Below, one piece after another: positions 13,001 to 25,000 of a stretch of 64,000 nucleotides of DNA; positions within the stretch are counted from its first letter, which is position 1; the number at the start of each line of letters is the position of its first letter. Source of the DNA: Echinarachnius parma (Eukaryota; Echinodermata; Echinoidea; Clypeasteroida; Echinarachniidae); NCBI GenBank assembly GCA_037951105.1, contig JBAMJV010011008.1, positions 1 through 64,000 of the forward strand, given 5' to 3'. A program made the translations under genes and the position numbers. The notes under the pieces were generated by a model. It did not search any database. It saw only the letters and a program-made list of their open reading frames with translations, and was not told where the DNA came from.

Positions 13001-16000
13001 AATTAAAAAGTAATTGGCAATTTGGCATTTAAGGAGGTGCCTTAAAATGAGCTAGTGATCATGGTGATTGACCAAATGGAAGAAAACTAACAGCACAAGT
13101 CGCATCAGAGAAACCATGCTGGCTTGCAATGAGGTGTAGCTAATGGGGATAGTGTTCTATCACGTGGTACTATTGTGCAAATGTCTGATAATGTTGCAAG
13201 AGTAATAATGTAAGGTTGTTTGCATAATAAGATTACAAAGTAATTTCATAATAAGAGAAAGTGCCTTAATATGAACTTTTGATTGAATGAATAAAAGAAA
13301 ACTAACATGACGACACGGGACGCATCAGAAAACCCTGCTGGCTTGTAATGAGGTGTAGCTAATGAGGATTATGCTCACATGACAATATTGTGCTAGTGCA
13401 TGAAAATACAGTGTTTTTTGCACAGATTACTATTTCATTTTTAAAATTGCCTTAATACGAACTTTTGATTGAATGAATGAAAGAAAAACTAACATGGCGC
13501 GGGTCGCGTCAGAGAAACCATGCTGGGTTGTAATGAGGATTACGCGGGCCGGTTCAAAAGAGCTGAGTCACCGCCAGAAGGATTTTCGTGTGACTGCGAG
13601 GTCATTGGATCGTCTGAGGGCAGTGGATTGTGACCAGATAATTGGGCAGTGAATCGGATACCCATCTTCAAATAACGCATTAGGCCACCCGATCCCAAAA
13701 GTACAAGTCATTGAATACGTTTTCGTGTTAGTTGGCAGTTTGTTTAAAGGCAATTTTCAAATGACTTATTATTTAAAGGTTGTTCGGACTCGTAAATCAG
13801 ACGCACAGCGCCATCTTGCGAACGCCTTGTGCACGGTGCGTAATGCACACTGAATCAGTGTTTAATATGCAGTGTGCACAAACTACATGTAGCCTAGTTC
13901 AAAATGGCGACCCGCGTTGTAGCATCCCCACGCTTGATGATCTTTAAAAGAAGAATAATAGGCACAGTTATTGCATGACAAAATTGTATTACTTTAAAAG
14001 TAACATGAACAAATGCCAAGTAGAGATCGGGTGAAACCTTTTTTCATAGCTTGGGTAGTCGATTTCTTAGAAAAGTACTTGTGAAAGCTTTTCCATTTCA
14101 CATTCAAACCAATCAGAATTTCGTTAACAACGTGAACTGGCATTTGCAGAATGATATAAGAGGTGCCCTAAAAGGTAAATGAAGGGCAATACCCGCAAAG
14201 ATCATCGAGCAAAGTTTGCACTTTTCAGGCACATTATGCACAGTAATAATAAAGAAAGAAGGAAAAAACGAGTGACGCATCTCAAACGTGCCGCTCTTGC
14301 AACCGTCATTATTATCTTGCTTTTGTTCCCGACTTCATCATAGTCTCTCGGGCGTGGCTACTCAAAGCCCCTAATGATTATTGGAACTGAGTGGAGTGAT
14401 GAATGGGATGCGTTTTTTTTCTTTGAGATGAACGGCCAATTATGAAATAGTGGCATAAAGAGAGAGGTTAGAAATAAAATGGAAGGGAGTGAAAGAGAGA
14501 GAGTGTGTTTGAGACGGATAGTAAGATGGAAATAGTCTGTTTGTTTTTATATGTGTGTGTTTGTTTGTCTGTTTATGTATTTGTTTGAGTACATGTATAT
14601 GTTTGAGAGAGATGAAGAGTAGAAAGAGCTTAATGCTTGTGAATATGTGTGTGTGTTTTGTGTATTTGTGTGTGTGAGAGAGATAGAGGAAGAGAAAAGA
14701 GAGTGTTATGTATGTATTTATGCAATATATATGTATGTGTGTATATTTGAGAGAGAGAGAGAAAGAGAGGAAAGATAAAGAGATACATCATGCCTCCTCT
14801 GTATCTTTCATTCCTTCCATATCGTCATCCATATCCATGCAATGTACATCCCTTTTTATCCTTTCCATATCCATGCATGTCATTATTGCGTGACTTCTAT
14901 GCACTCTTGCCAATTTTCCCCACCACGTCAGAATACTAGTAGGTCAGCGCAAAACGCGCCAACACGAGGAGGGATTGCCCATTGCCTGGGGAGGCAGGTG
15001 GACAGACTAATGGCATCATTGACGGATAACAAACAACCAGCAGACCCAATAATCCGGTGAAAGTCATCCCCACGCCAGCGGACGGTGGCTCTATGGTGGT
15101 GTTTTCCTCTCTCTTTTAAGTGACTCAATCCCCAGAATTAATGAGCGGGAAAGGAAAAAGTGGAGATGGCTAAATTTGGGGGGAAAACGCTGGAAATTGG
15201 TTGTTTTCCCCTCCCCCAAAGCAGCAGACCTGATAATCCAGTGAAAATCATCCCCACGCCATCAGATGATAGTGGTATCCCCTCTCTCTTAAGTGACTCA
15301 AACCCCAGGATTAATGAGCGGGAAAGGAAAGGGAGGGGATGGGTAAATTTGGGTAAAAAATGCTGGAAATTGGTTGTTTTCCCCCTCACAGCTCTCAATG
15401 TATGATTCAGAGCATATTCATGTCCACTGCAGAGAGTGGGAACTAAAGACAAAAGAGAGTCAGAGTAAGGAGCTATATATTTGATGAAGAGGAAGATAAT
15501 GTGTACAGAATGGAGGTGATATTGAGGCCAAATAGAGGTGAAAATAATGTCAAAGAATCAAGAAAGACACACTTTGCTAGGGGTGAAGATAATTGTACAA
15601 TGGGAGCTTTGAAGAGAGAGAATAGAGGAGAGAAAATGAGAGAGCAATACAGAGTGAATGAAAGGAATTCAATGATACCTCGGCACGTCTTGACTAACAA
15701 GTTTATGATGTATTTAGTCAATGCCACTACCGATAAGGTACAAACAAATAGAATAAAGTTATAGCCAGGAAGATTTATGAAAATATGAGGGAGAGTTCAT
15801 AGATGTGGAGTTTTGCCAAGAGATATAAAGTAACAGATAAGAACTAGCATATGACTAAAGAACATGCAATCAAATATACTGTGAGTTTGAGGGAGAGTGT
15901 GTGTGTCTGGTTGATTATTAAAGATTATTAAAGATGTTGAAGATTATGCCTAAAGGCACTGTGATTTTTAATTTCATTTCAGTTGGGAATTAGGGGCATG

Positions 16001-19000
16001 GAAATTAAATAGGATGAAAGGGATAAAGATGGAAAATTGGAAAACTGATTTGAACAGACCTTGCTGATTTGAATCTTTGTGATAATCTAGAGATTGCAAC
16101 TGAACATGCTATTCCAAAGCATATAGGTTTTCCAGGTCAAATGTCCGTCGAGTGAAGGAAAGTGTCACATAGGTAATTTAAATGTCCATGTATATTTTTA
16201 AATGTCCACATTTGATTGTGGAGATCCATATAGGGATTTAAAATTTCCATGTAGGTACGAAGTGTCCATATTTGCATTTTTGAAGTCCGATAAGGGAAAC
16301 CAAATATCCATATAGTGAACCAAATGTCCGTGTAGAGAGCCTTCTATCCGAATAGGGAAAACAAATGTCACATAGTGATATCAACTGTCCACAGTTTAAA
16401 ACAATATGCTTTATTAATCATACATTATTTAAGCGAAATAAAAAACGCACAAAATAGAAAGCAGACCTCGGGACAATTTCTCAAGGAAAGTCTCTCGTAA
16501 TTCCACATACTTACGAGAGACTTAAGTCCAATGGCGGATCGGGGGGGGGGGGGGGGGGGGCTGAATCGGCCGCCCCCCCCCCCCCCCCCTTTTTTGTGTA
16601 CAACTGACATTTGAATTACCTATACGACATTTGATTTACCTGTTAACAACTTAATCATTCATTTTATGCATGAATAGGCAGCAATTTCTATTATGCGGAC
16701 ATTTAAATTCCCTATGGACGTCTTATTTTCCTATTGGGACATACGTTTTTGCAATGTGGACATTTGTTTTCCCTATTTCTATTGTGCGGATATTTGACTT
16801 CTCTATGGACACCTTATGTACCTATTCGGATGGTTATTTTGCTAAGAGGACATTTGATTTCTCCTTGGGACATTTCAATTACCTAAGCGACATTTGGTCT
16901 GACTCGGCGGACATTTGACCTGGAAAACCTATATTACGAGTTAAATAAATAATAAATAAGAGTAAGAGAGATAGAGAGAATTATAGTCAGACTTAAATTT
17001 ATTAGGGTAATGAGTGAATGAGTAAGGCATAGAGAATAAAATAGAAAGTGTATAGACAGGGAAACATTATCGTATGTTTGGGGGAAATTGAAATTATGTC
17101 GGAAACCTTTTTTCTTTGTTTTTCTTTTGACACCTGACCTCACGATGGGGATGCAAAAGTCAAGTGTATGGGTATGCAACCAGATAGCAAACATCCAAGT
17201 CCTAAATGTAGAGAATATACAAATAAACAAGAGAAAATAGGAGAGATAAAGAAACGGTGAAAGATGAAGAAACAAATAATTCAGATAATGAATAATGGGG
17301 GAAAAAACAGAGAAAATAAGAGTAAAATAAGAGTGTATGATTGAGAGATTTGAGATTCAAGATTTTTTTGTTTCCGTCCAAAAAATTTAAATTTGTCTTG
17401 GGTTCACAAATTCACATAATAGATTAATTTACATTATATTATATACATGTACATGTATATCTCAAATAAATAATACAAAAAAAGATGATGGATACGAAGG
17501 AAAAACATGTTGGGTTGGGGATGTGATTAATGAAGAGTTATTGTTAGGAAGGTACATTTTTGCCCATTATATCTCAATCATGGGGGAGGTCTTGTCAATT
17601 ATATGTCAATCATTGCCACTCATATCTTATCTCAAATTGGTATGTACTTCTTTCATTGTATTGTTCAGATAATTTGCCTACCATAAACTTGTGGTATTTT
17701 TCTAAAACAAGTTAATATTTTCTCATTTCCTCTTCAATCATTTCATTTGTACCAAAAACAATTGTAAAAAGCTATATTTCTCATTTTTCTAACTATTTCC
17801 ATTCTATAATGTTTTGCGTAATCATTTTGATTCCCTTTTTCTGAAGCATCTAAATTTGATTTATGACAGACTAATATAGAATAGCTACACCGCAAATTTA
17901 GAGGTTAATTCAGGGCATGTACACTAATATTTTCAATTTCCATTTTTCATTATTCTTCATTGAAACTTAAGTTATATGCAGCAGTGCAAAGTTCCCTTTA
18001 GATATGGTTTGTGTGTTTTTCCCAACTGTATTTTGTACCGTAGTGCTATACACCTCATTAACGGGGCAGAAACCTTTACATGCTTGCCTAACACAAGCAA
18101 TCACCAGACTCTTTTAATCAGCTTATATTCCCCCTGAGGGGATAAGAATTACATTTTGGGGAGGCGAGCATGACAACCAATTAGCAACCTCACGTGATGT
18201 ACCAAGGCTGCCTCGAATAGTACCTGTGCACCCGTAATGATTGCCTGGCAAAACTGGCAAAGAATTTTCCAGTTTCTTTGTGATGCTCCTTATACTACAC
18301 ACCAATCAGAAACATTATTCCCTTCCCTCACATTGTAAAATGCTACACATACATTTGGTTAGAGTGAACGTTGTAGTTATTTTTACAAGTAATCACACAT
18401 TGTGTTCCTTTCAAAATGCTGCAAAAGGTATCTTTGAATCCATGAGAAGTAAAAAATACACACTTTTCCTTGAAAAATAGAGTAAGGAATATGTTATTTT
18501 CATAACGGGCTACACTCTCTCAGGAGTAGTTCTGCAGTTTTATCATATTGTGATACAATTTGCAAAATTTGCAAGGTAAATCATTTTGAGCATGCTAGTA
18601 GCTTTAATACACCAGCTTGATACGTGTAAGAGGCGACGTAAGCAACACAACACATTGTGCATATAAGTAGAGCTCTCATCATATCCATTCCATTTTAATG
18701 AGGGAGGTTGTGTCGTAATTAGGAGAGACTCTGTATGTATGTCTAGCTTAACAAGCAAAGTCTCTTATCACACATGCATCCTGATTGGCCCCGGAGCTAT
18801 CTTATCAAAAGTACGGAACGACGGAAATGAAGTGAATAAGTGACTTGGAAAGCAGGGAACAAAATACAATTTTATTTTTGGGGGGGGGGGCTACTTTTCA
18901 AGCTTGCCTGCATGAAAATGACACTCCAAAATTTGATTTGCTTTGAACTCTATACACATTTTCAGGGGCACTTTTTTGCATTTCGGGGGCAAATTCGACC

Positions 19001-22000
19001 CGAGCCCTGTGTATTTTTTCCCACTTTTGGAAAGGTTAAACTGCCGATACATCACCTGCTCATACACAGTTGTCATAATTGATGGCATGTTTTGTCAATT
19101 GATTGAAGAATAACTGCTTGCCATTGTGGTACACACGGTCTAAATAATTTTGACATGCAGTTGATTTTTGTGTGCTTATTTGTTAGCTTTAATTATGCAT
19201 ATACGTATGCATTTTACTTCAATCAACCTTCAAAACGTACATGTCAGGGTAACTAGACAACAATATTAAGCAAATATGATTTTGAACCATGTTGATGTAA
19301 GAAGTAAATATACGTACATATTTCAGAATGAGAAATGTCTTTTTAACTAAGAAAATACCTTTTTTTACACAAATGACTCTATTTTTCAAACAGACTGCAT
19401 TACTACTTTAACATCTGCATAAGATAGCAAACGATGTAAATATATAAAATAAATTAAATATCATAGCATTTGTGAATTATAATTACAGACAAAACATGTG
19501 CAAATACTGTAGCATTTGCACTATATGAAGATAACTAATGTAAGTTACCAGAACCAGTCTGTTTTTATATAAGGCAGTTAATTGTACATGGTAATAAAAT
19601 GGTTCAAAGCAGATAACAATGCGTAGGAATGATCTGCAATTATGTTTTTCTTGGTGGAAAATTATACAAAGTTGCAAGTAGCTGAAGCACAATATTTACC
19701 AACTTGTATAATTACAGTTTTCATGTACAGTACTCTGTCAGTTTGTACTACTCACCATTCCCTACCCATGTCCCGGGGGCCAGGTAGGGGAATACTAGAA
19801 ACGATGACTAACCTATTTGGTGATGATTTGGACAGGTACGCGGACAGAGATGACCCCAATTTGCATTTTTACTCACCTTTGGAAACAAAAATAGTATGGT
19901 ACACCTCTTACTTCTGCACTACTGCTCTCTTCATATGACATACTACACAAGTCATGACTTGTGATGAATGATGAATAAATTATATTGGTCAGGTAATACA
20001 TACAAAATCAAATAAAACATAGCATTCTATTCACTGGCCCTCCTCCCCCATCATACATCCTACAGATTACAACCTGGGTTGAGGTAATCATAAGTACAAA
20101 TTTTAATGAATGTTTGGTACACAGTCATTGATAACACTACTTTGCAAACGGTAGTTGCAAACTATCAAGAGTTTGTTTTATTTCTTGTTTATTGTATATA
20201 TGCAGAGATATATGCAGCGTATATGCCAGAGAATACCTTAGAAACAGAATAAATTTACAGCGACTAATTAATTGGGGGCGCTCCTTCCAAATCATATGAA
20301 ACGGTTATGACTAGCATTGAGTAAGCCTACAATAAATATCTTTAAGATCTTTAAACTCTAAAAATCACAGGTACTGCACATGACCATGTTACTCACTTCT
20401 TCTTTTTCCATTTTATTGAATGTTATTTTCTCCATCTTGCTTTCTTTAAATAGTGCTACGTAGTCCTGATAAATTGAGCGAAACCCCGCTGGTTTTGCCA
20501 TTACTCATCAAAGATTCATCGCACTGTTTGACAGGCATTTTCCAGTCCATTGAGATAGATAATCAAGGATAAATACTGGAAGTTTTAGCGCTAGGTGTTG
20601 ACCAAAGGGAATGTCGGTGTCCAGTATGGTCAGTGATGCATGGAGAGAGAGGAAATAATGAGAGGGTCAGAGAGGGAGAGGATTGGATGGGAAAGATGGA
20701 GAATGATAGTTAATCAAGGATAAATATTGAAATTTTTAGTGATGTGTGTTGACCAATGGGATTGTTGACATCCAGTATGGTCGGTGATGGATGGAGAGAG
20801 AACGAGGGAGAAGAGAGAACGAGAGGGGGTAAGGAGAGATGAGAGTGATAGTCTTGGAGGGATGTTAGAGGAGAGGAGACAGTGGGGTGGGATGATGGAG
20901 AATGAGATAGATAATCAAGGATAAATACTGGAAGTTTTAGCCTGGATTGACCTGGTTGACCTGGGTTGACCTGGGTTGACCAATGGGAATGTTGGTGTCC
21001 ACAATGGTCAGTAATGGATGGAATGAGTCAGATGGAGAGAGAGAGGGAAATGAAGGGGAATGGAGATAGGGAGGGACAGGAAGAGAAGAGGGCCAGGGGG
21101 TGTTTCACAAAGATACTAAGTTGAACTTTAATTCTAGGTTTGACTTGAAATTACGTAGGCCATTTCCATAATTGTTTGGTCCTACTATAGAGTTAAGTTC
21201 AACTTAGAATTTTTGTAAAACACCCGGGGAGGGGGGGGGGGGACGAGATAATCAAGGATACTGGAAGTGTTTGCATTAAGTTTTTACTAATGAACTATTC
21301 CTCAATTGTTAACTTTATCCTTTTTATCCCCAAAAAAAATGTTTCAAAAGGAATTTTTATCATTCATTATGCTAGAGTTGTGACAATATCTTTTTTTAAT
21401 TTATCTTCTTTTACAGTGAAATCCACACAGAGCTCTGTCATTCAATTAACCTTTGATAATATTTCAATTTATCCTTTATCCTTTTCTGTCTACAGATGGC
21501 AAAAAATTAAACTTGTTCATTATTTCTGTACATTTGTATTATTTTAATATCTCAGTCTTCATGAAAAAACTGTTTGTTCATTATTTCTGTACATTTGTAT
21601 TATATCAATATCTCATTCTCATGAAAAACTGTTTGTACATTATTTCTGTACATTTGTATTATATTAATATCTCATTCTCATGAAAAACTGTTTGTTCATT
21701 ATTTCTGTACATTTGTATTATATCAATATCTCATTCTCATGAAAAACTGTTTGTACATTATTTCTGTACATTTGTATTATATTAATATCTCATTCTCATG
21801 AAAAACTGTTTGTTCATTATTTCTGAACATTTGTATTACATCAATATCTCATTCTTCATCCTCTCCTCTCCAGTCAAATCCGTGAGCAGCTCGGTCTGAA
21901 GCCCCTGTCATCGGAGAAACTCTCGATGTCACCCGCCAAACACAAGACAGTAAGCAGTCACAAAACTAAAGTAAGCACATTAACCCACTAACACTCAGCT

Positions 22001-25000
22001 TGAACAGTGTGCCATCTCTGTGTGTTACTAATTGGGCCTTAAAGGGTTCACTGACAATTTTAAAGGGGACCTAAATCTTGGAACATAATTTTGTATTTAT
22101 ATGAGAGGACTGGGATAATCATTGAAATTTGTTAAAGCAAAACTTGTCAATAGTTTTTATATTTCTGTTCAAAGACAGATATTGACTGAAATTACTGAAA
22201 TATATTTTCTCTCAAAATGGCCTCCCTTAGTCAATGATTGTAACGTCATTCAAAACAAAATTATCCAATGTTTAGGTTCCCTTTAATCCTATGATTACCA
22301 ATGACACATATTTAAGTGTGTTTTGACTTGTACAATGAATGGTTGGTGCAGAGAAGGTTTATTTCTGTAGACAATGAAATGTATCTTTGGATATGTTTTA
22401 GTATTCAAGAACATTTGTCATTTTTCTGAAATCTGACTTCCAAACAAATTCTTTGTAGGAAGGACAACACATAAGATCTTCAATGTTATCTGGTAAAAAT
22501 TGTCTGAATTTCCACATAGCTTGTATTTTTTTCTTCCAGAGACTGGTTAAATTTGGGGATTTACTTCAGGAAAATCATGAAATTCATGCTAATTCTAGCA
22601 AATACATTCTAATTTAAAAGCTAAAGACAAATTAAAGAGGCCTGCAATTTCTTCTGTTATTTGCCGTGACTTTTGACTGTACTTTGCACGATAACTTGCA
22701 GTGTGAAAAGTCCTAGAAGTGGAGAGACCAACTTGAGTGTGTTTCTGAAGTGGATGTTGGCATTGACCATGCAGTCCACGAGGACTGAAGGGCCGAGATA
22801 AGGAGTGTTGGGAGTTGTCCCTAGTTGCATCTCATATCCCTTTTCATACTGAGTGAACTCGAACAGTTGTCATGTGATTGTGCAGATTTATCCCCTGCTA
22901 CACCATTCCTTATATCCCTTTCATACTGAGTGATTTCCAATAGTAAGGAGTGTCTAGAGTTGTCCCCAGTTGTATTCCATACCCTTTTCATACTGAGTGA
23001 ACTCGAACAGTTGTCATGTGATTGTGCAGATTTATCCCCTGCTGTACACTACATTTACCCCTTTCATACTGAATGATTAAATTATCAAAGTTATCTTGCA
23101 GTCACTTTCCCTTATACCCTCACCTGTTGTCCATTTCTACTCGTCACCCATCTCAACTCACAATTCCCCTATCTCCTCTAATCTCCAGCCTCCTTTTCCG
23201 GTATCCCTCTTATTCACTATTTACCCCTTCATCCATCCCTCTTCCCTTATTCTCCATCTCTCCACCTCCTACCCCATCTCCTGTTTCCCCCTTCTCTTCT
23301 TACCCACTTTTTCCCATTGCTCTTATTCACTATTCACACATTTCACACATCTCTCTTAACTCACCCCCATCTCGCCCCATCCTACCCCTTTCTTCTCTCA
23401 TCCTCATCACCCTCTCCCCATCTCTTGTTTCCCTCATCCTTTTCCACCCCCTCCCCCCCTTTTCGGCATCCCTCTTATTTACTATTCACCATTTCATACA
23501 TCCATCTTCCCTCATCTCCCATCTCACCCCATTCTACCACATCCCCTCCCCCTCTCCCTCTTCGCATCACTTGTCACCTTCTTCCCCTCCCCCTTCCGCC
23601 ATCCCTCTTGTTCACTTTTCACCCTTTCACACACCCCTCTTAAATGCTTTTTACTCTTTTCCCCTGGTGTGTGTGAATCATTGATAGGTACCTGTGTGGC
23701 TAATGGGAAGGTTGAAATACATCCAGGGCATTTTTATTCAATTTCTATTACAGCTGCTACCTTCACCCCTTTTTCAAATGTTATTTCAATCCCCTCATTA
23801 CAAAAATGTACTAAAGAGAACATTAGCCCATTAATGTGAGCTATAAATCAAAGTAATCACTTTCCTTATGGGCCACGTAGTGGTTAACAGCAGCTTAAGA
23901 TTTCAAAGAGGTCTCAGATACGTGATGACCTCTGCAAAATACTCTACCTCCCCCACAGTCATCCTCTTCCTTCTCCCTCCCCTCCCCTCCCCTCCCATCC
24001 TAATCCTCTTCCCCTTAACTCTCATTATTGCCCCTCACCCTCTCCCCATTTCGTCCAACTAGAAAACATTACCTCTGATCCTTGATTTGTGATGAATAGG
24101 GCTTCGTTTGTATCTTTTGGGACTGGGAACAGGCTGAGATTCACCCCCCCCCCCCCCCCCCCCCCTTTACCCATACCCCTGCCCTCCATCACCCTCATCT
24201 TCCTCTCCTTCCTCCCTCCCCTCTCTCACCTCCCCCCATTCCTATCACCTGTAACAAATATTTCCTCTGCTCCTTGATTTGTGATGAAGGGGGCATCGTT
24301 TGAATCTTTTGGGACCAGGAACAGGCTGAGATTCATTTCTTTACCCCTGCCCCTGCCCTCTATGATGCTCTATCACCATCATCCTCCCCTCCTCTCACCT
24401 CTCCCCACTCCCCATTCACTGTCTGAATTAGCTGGTGGCACTCACAGTCAGCAATGATAGAAAAAAACATCATTTATACCAACTATTAAACAATTCCTCT
24501 GGTCATAACCATCATTGGTTTGTGATGAAGCAGCTTCTATTGTCTTTTGGGATTTGGTTCAGGCTGAGATTTACCCCTTTGCCCCAACTCCCTGACCCTC
24601 TTTCTTGCTCTGTCACCCTTTGAATTGCATCACCTTTATACTCCTTTGATGGTTCGTGAATTATTAAGAAGTGCTAGCCTTTGGGGACAGGCTGAGATTG
24701 GGGATTCGGTGTGGAGGTAGTCGGGGGGAATGATTGGCCCTATGAATCATCATTTTCTACTTCATTTCACTCCTCTTTATTTCCAACATTTCATTCATAA
24801 ATATTTTAATCAGTGTACTGAATCATTGATATTTTTCCACTTAATTTCATTGGAACCTGTAAGTCCGAACTTTCTTTCATAGATTATTTTGATTAGTGCT
24901 CTGACCGAAAGGGAAGTGCAGTCACGAAAAGTCATCATGTCGGCCTGAGGTGATCTTTTCACAAAGCCCCACAAAAAAAATAATAATGGATAATCACCAG

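Larger units (their letters stand above)
1562..21873. other. About 20-kb intron of the unknown gene, repeat rich
   Basis: No further exon could be supported. It holds inverted-repeat elements at 2486, 6236, 8038, 8948, 10898, 16121 and 21097, and tandem arrays at 4377, 12440, 15032, 20540 and 21513. CpG-rich islands lie near 7740-7900 and 13790-13930, with long C or G runs at 6151 and 16541. Stretches 2800-4370, 5090-6230, 6480-7730, 9160-9870 and 17000-20500 show only AT-rich unique sequence with scattered short repeats. Confidence 0.6.

Noticed and set aside
15501-15764. 87-codon Arg/Glu/Asn-rich frame
   Set aside because: No splice support, no recognisable domain, purine-rich composition in a repeat-bearing intron.
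19642-19938. 98-codon frame with MSRGPGRGILETMTNLFGDDLD
   Set aside because: The middle looks mildly coding, but no convincing splice sites or family were found and the ends are plain AT-rich intron.
21513-21853. CRISPR-like regular repeats
   Set aside because: Units are contiguous with no unique spacers, in a eukaryotic intron; this is a minisatellite.
23073-23684. A 203-codon open frame of Ser, Pro, Leu and His
   Set aside because: It lies in the polypyrimidine tandem repeat, where stop codons are rare by composition. Two frames are open at once and no conserved domain is visible.
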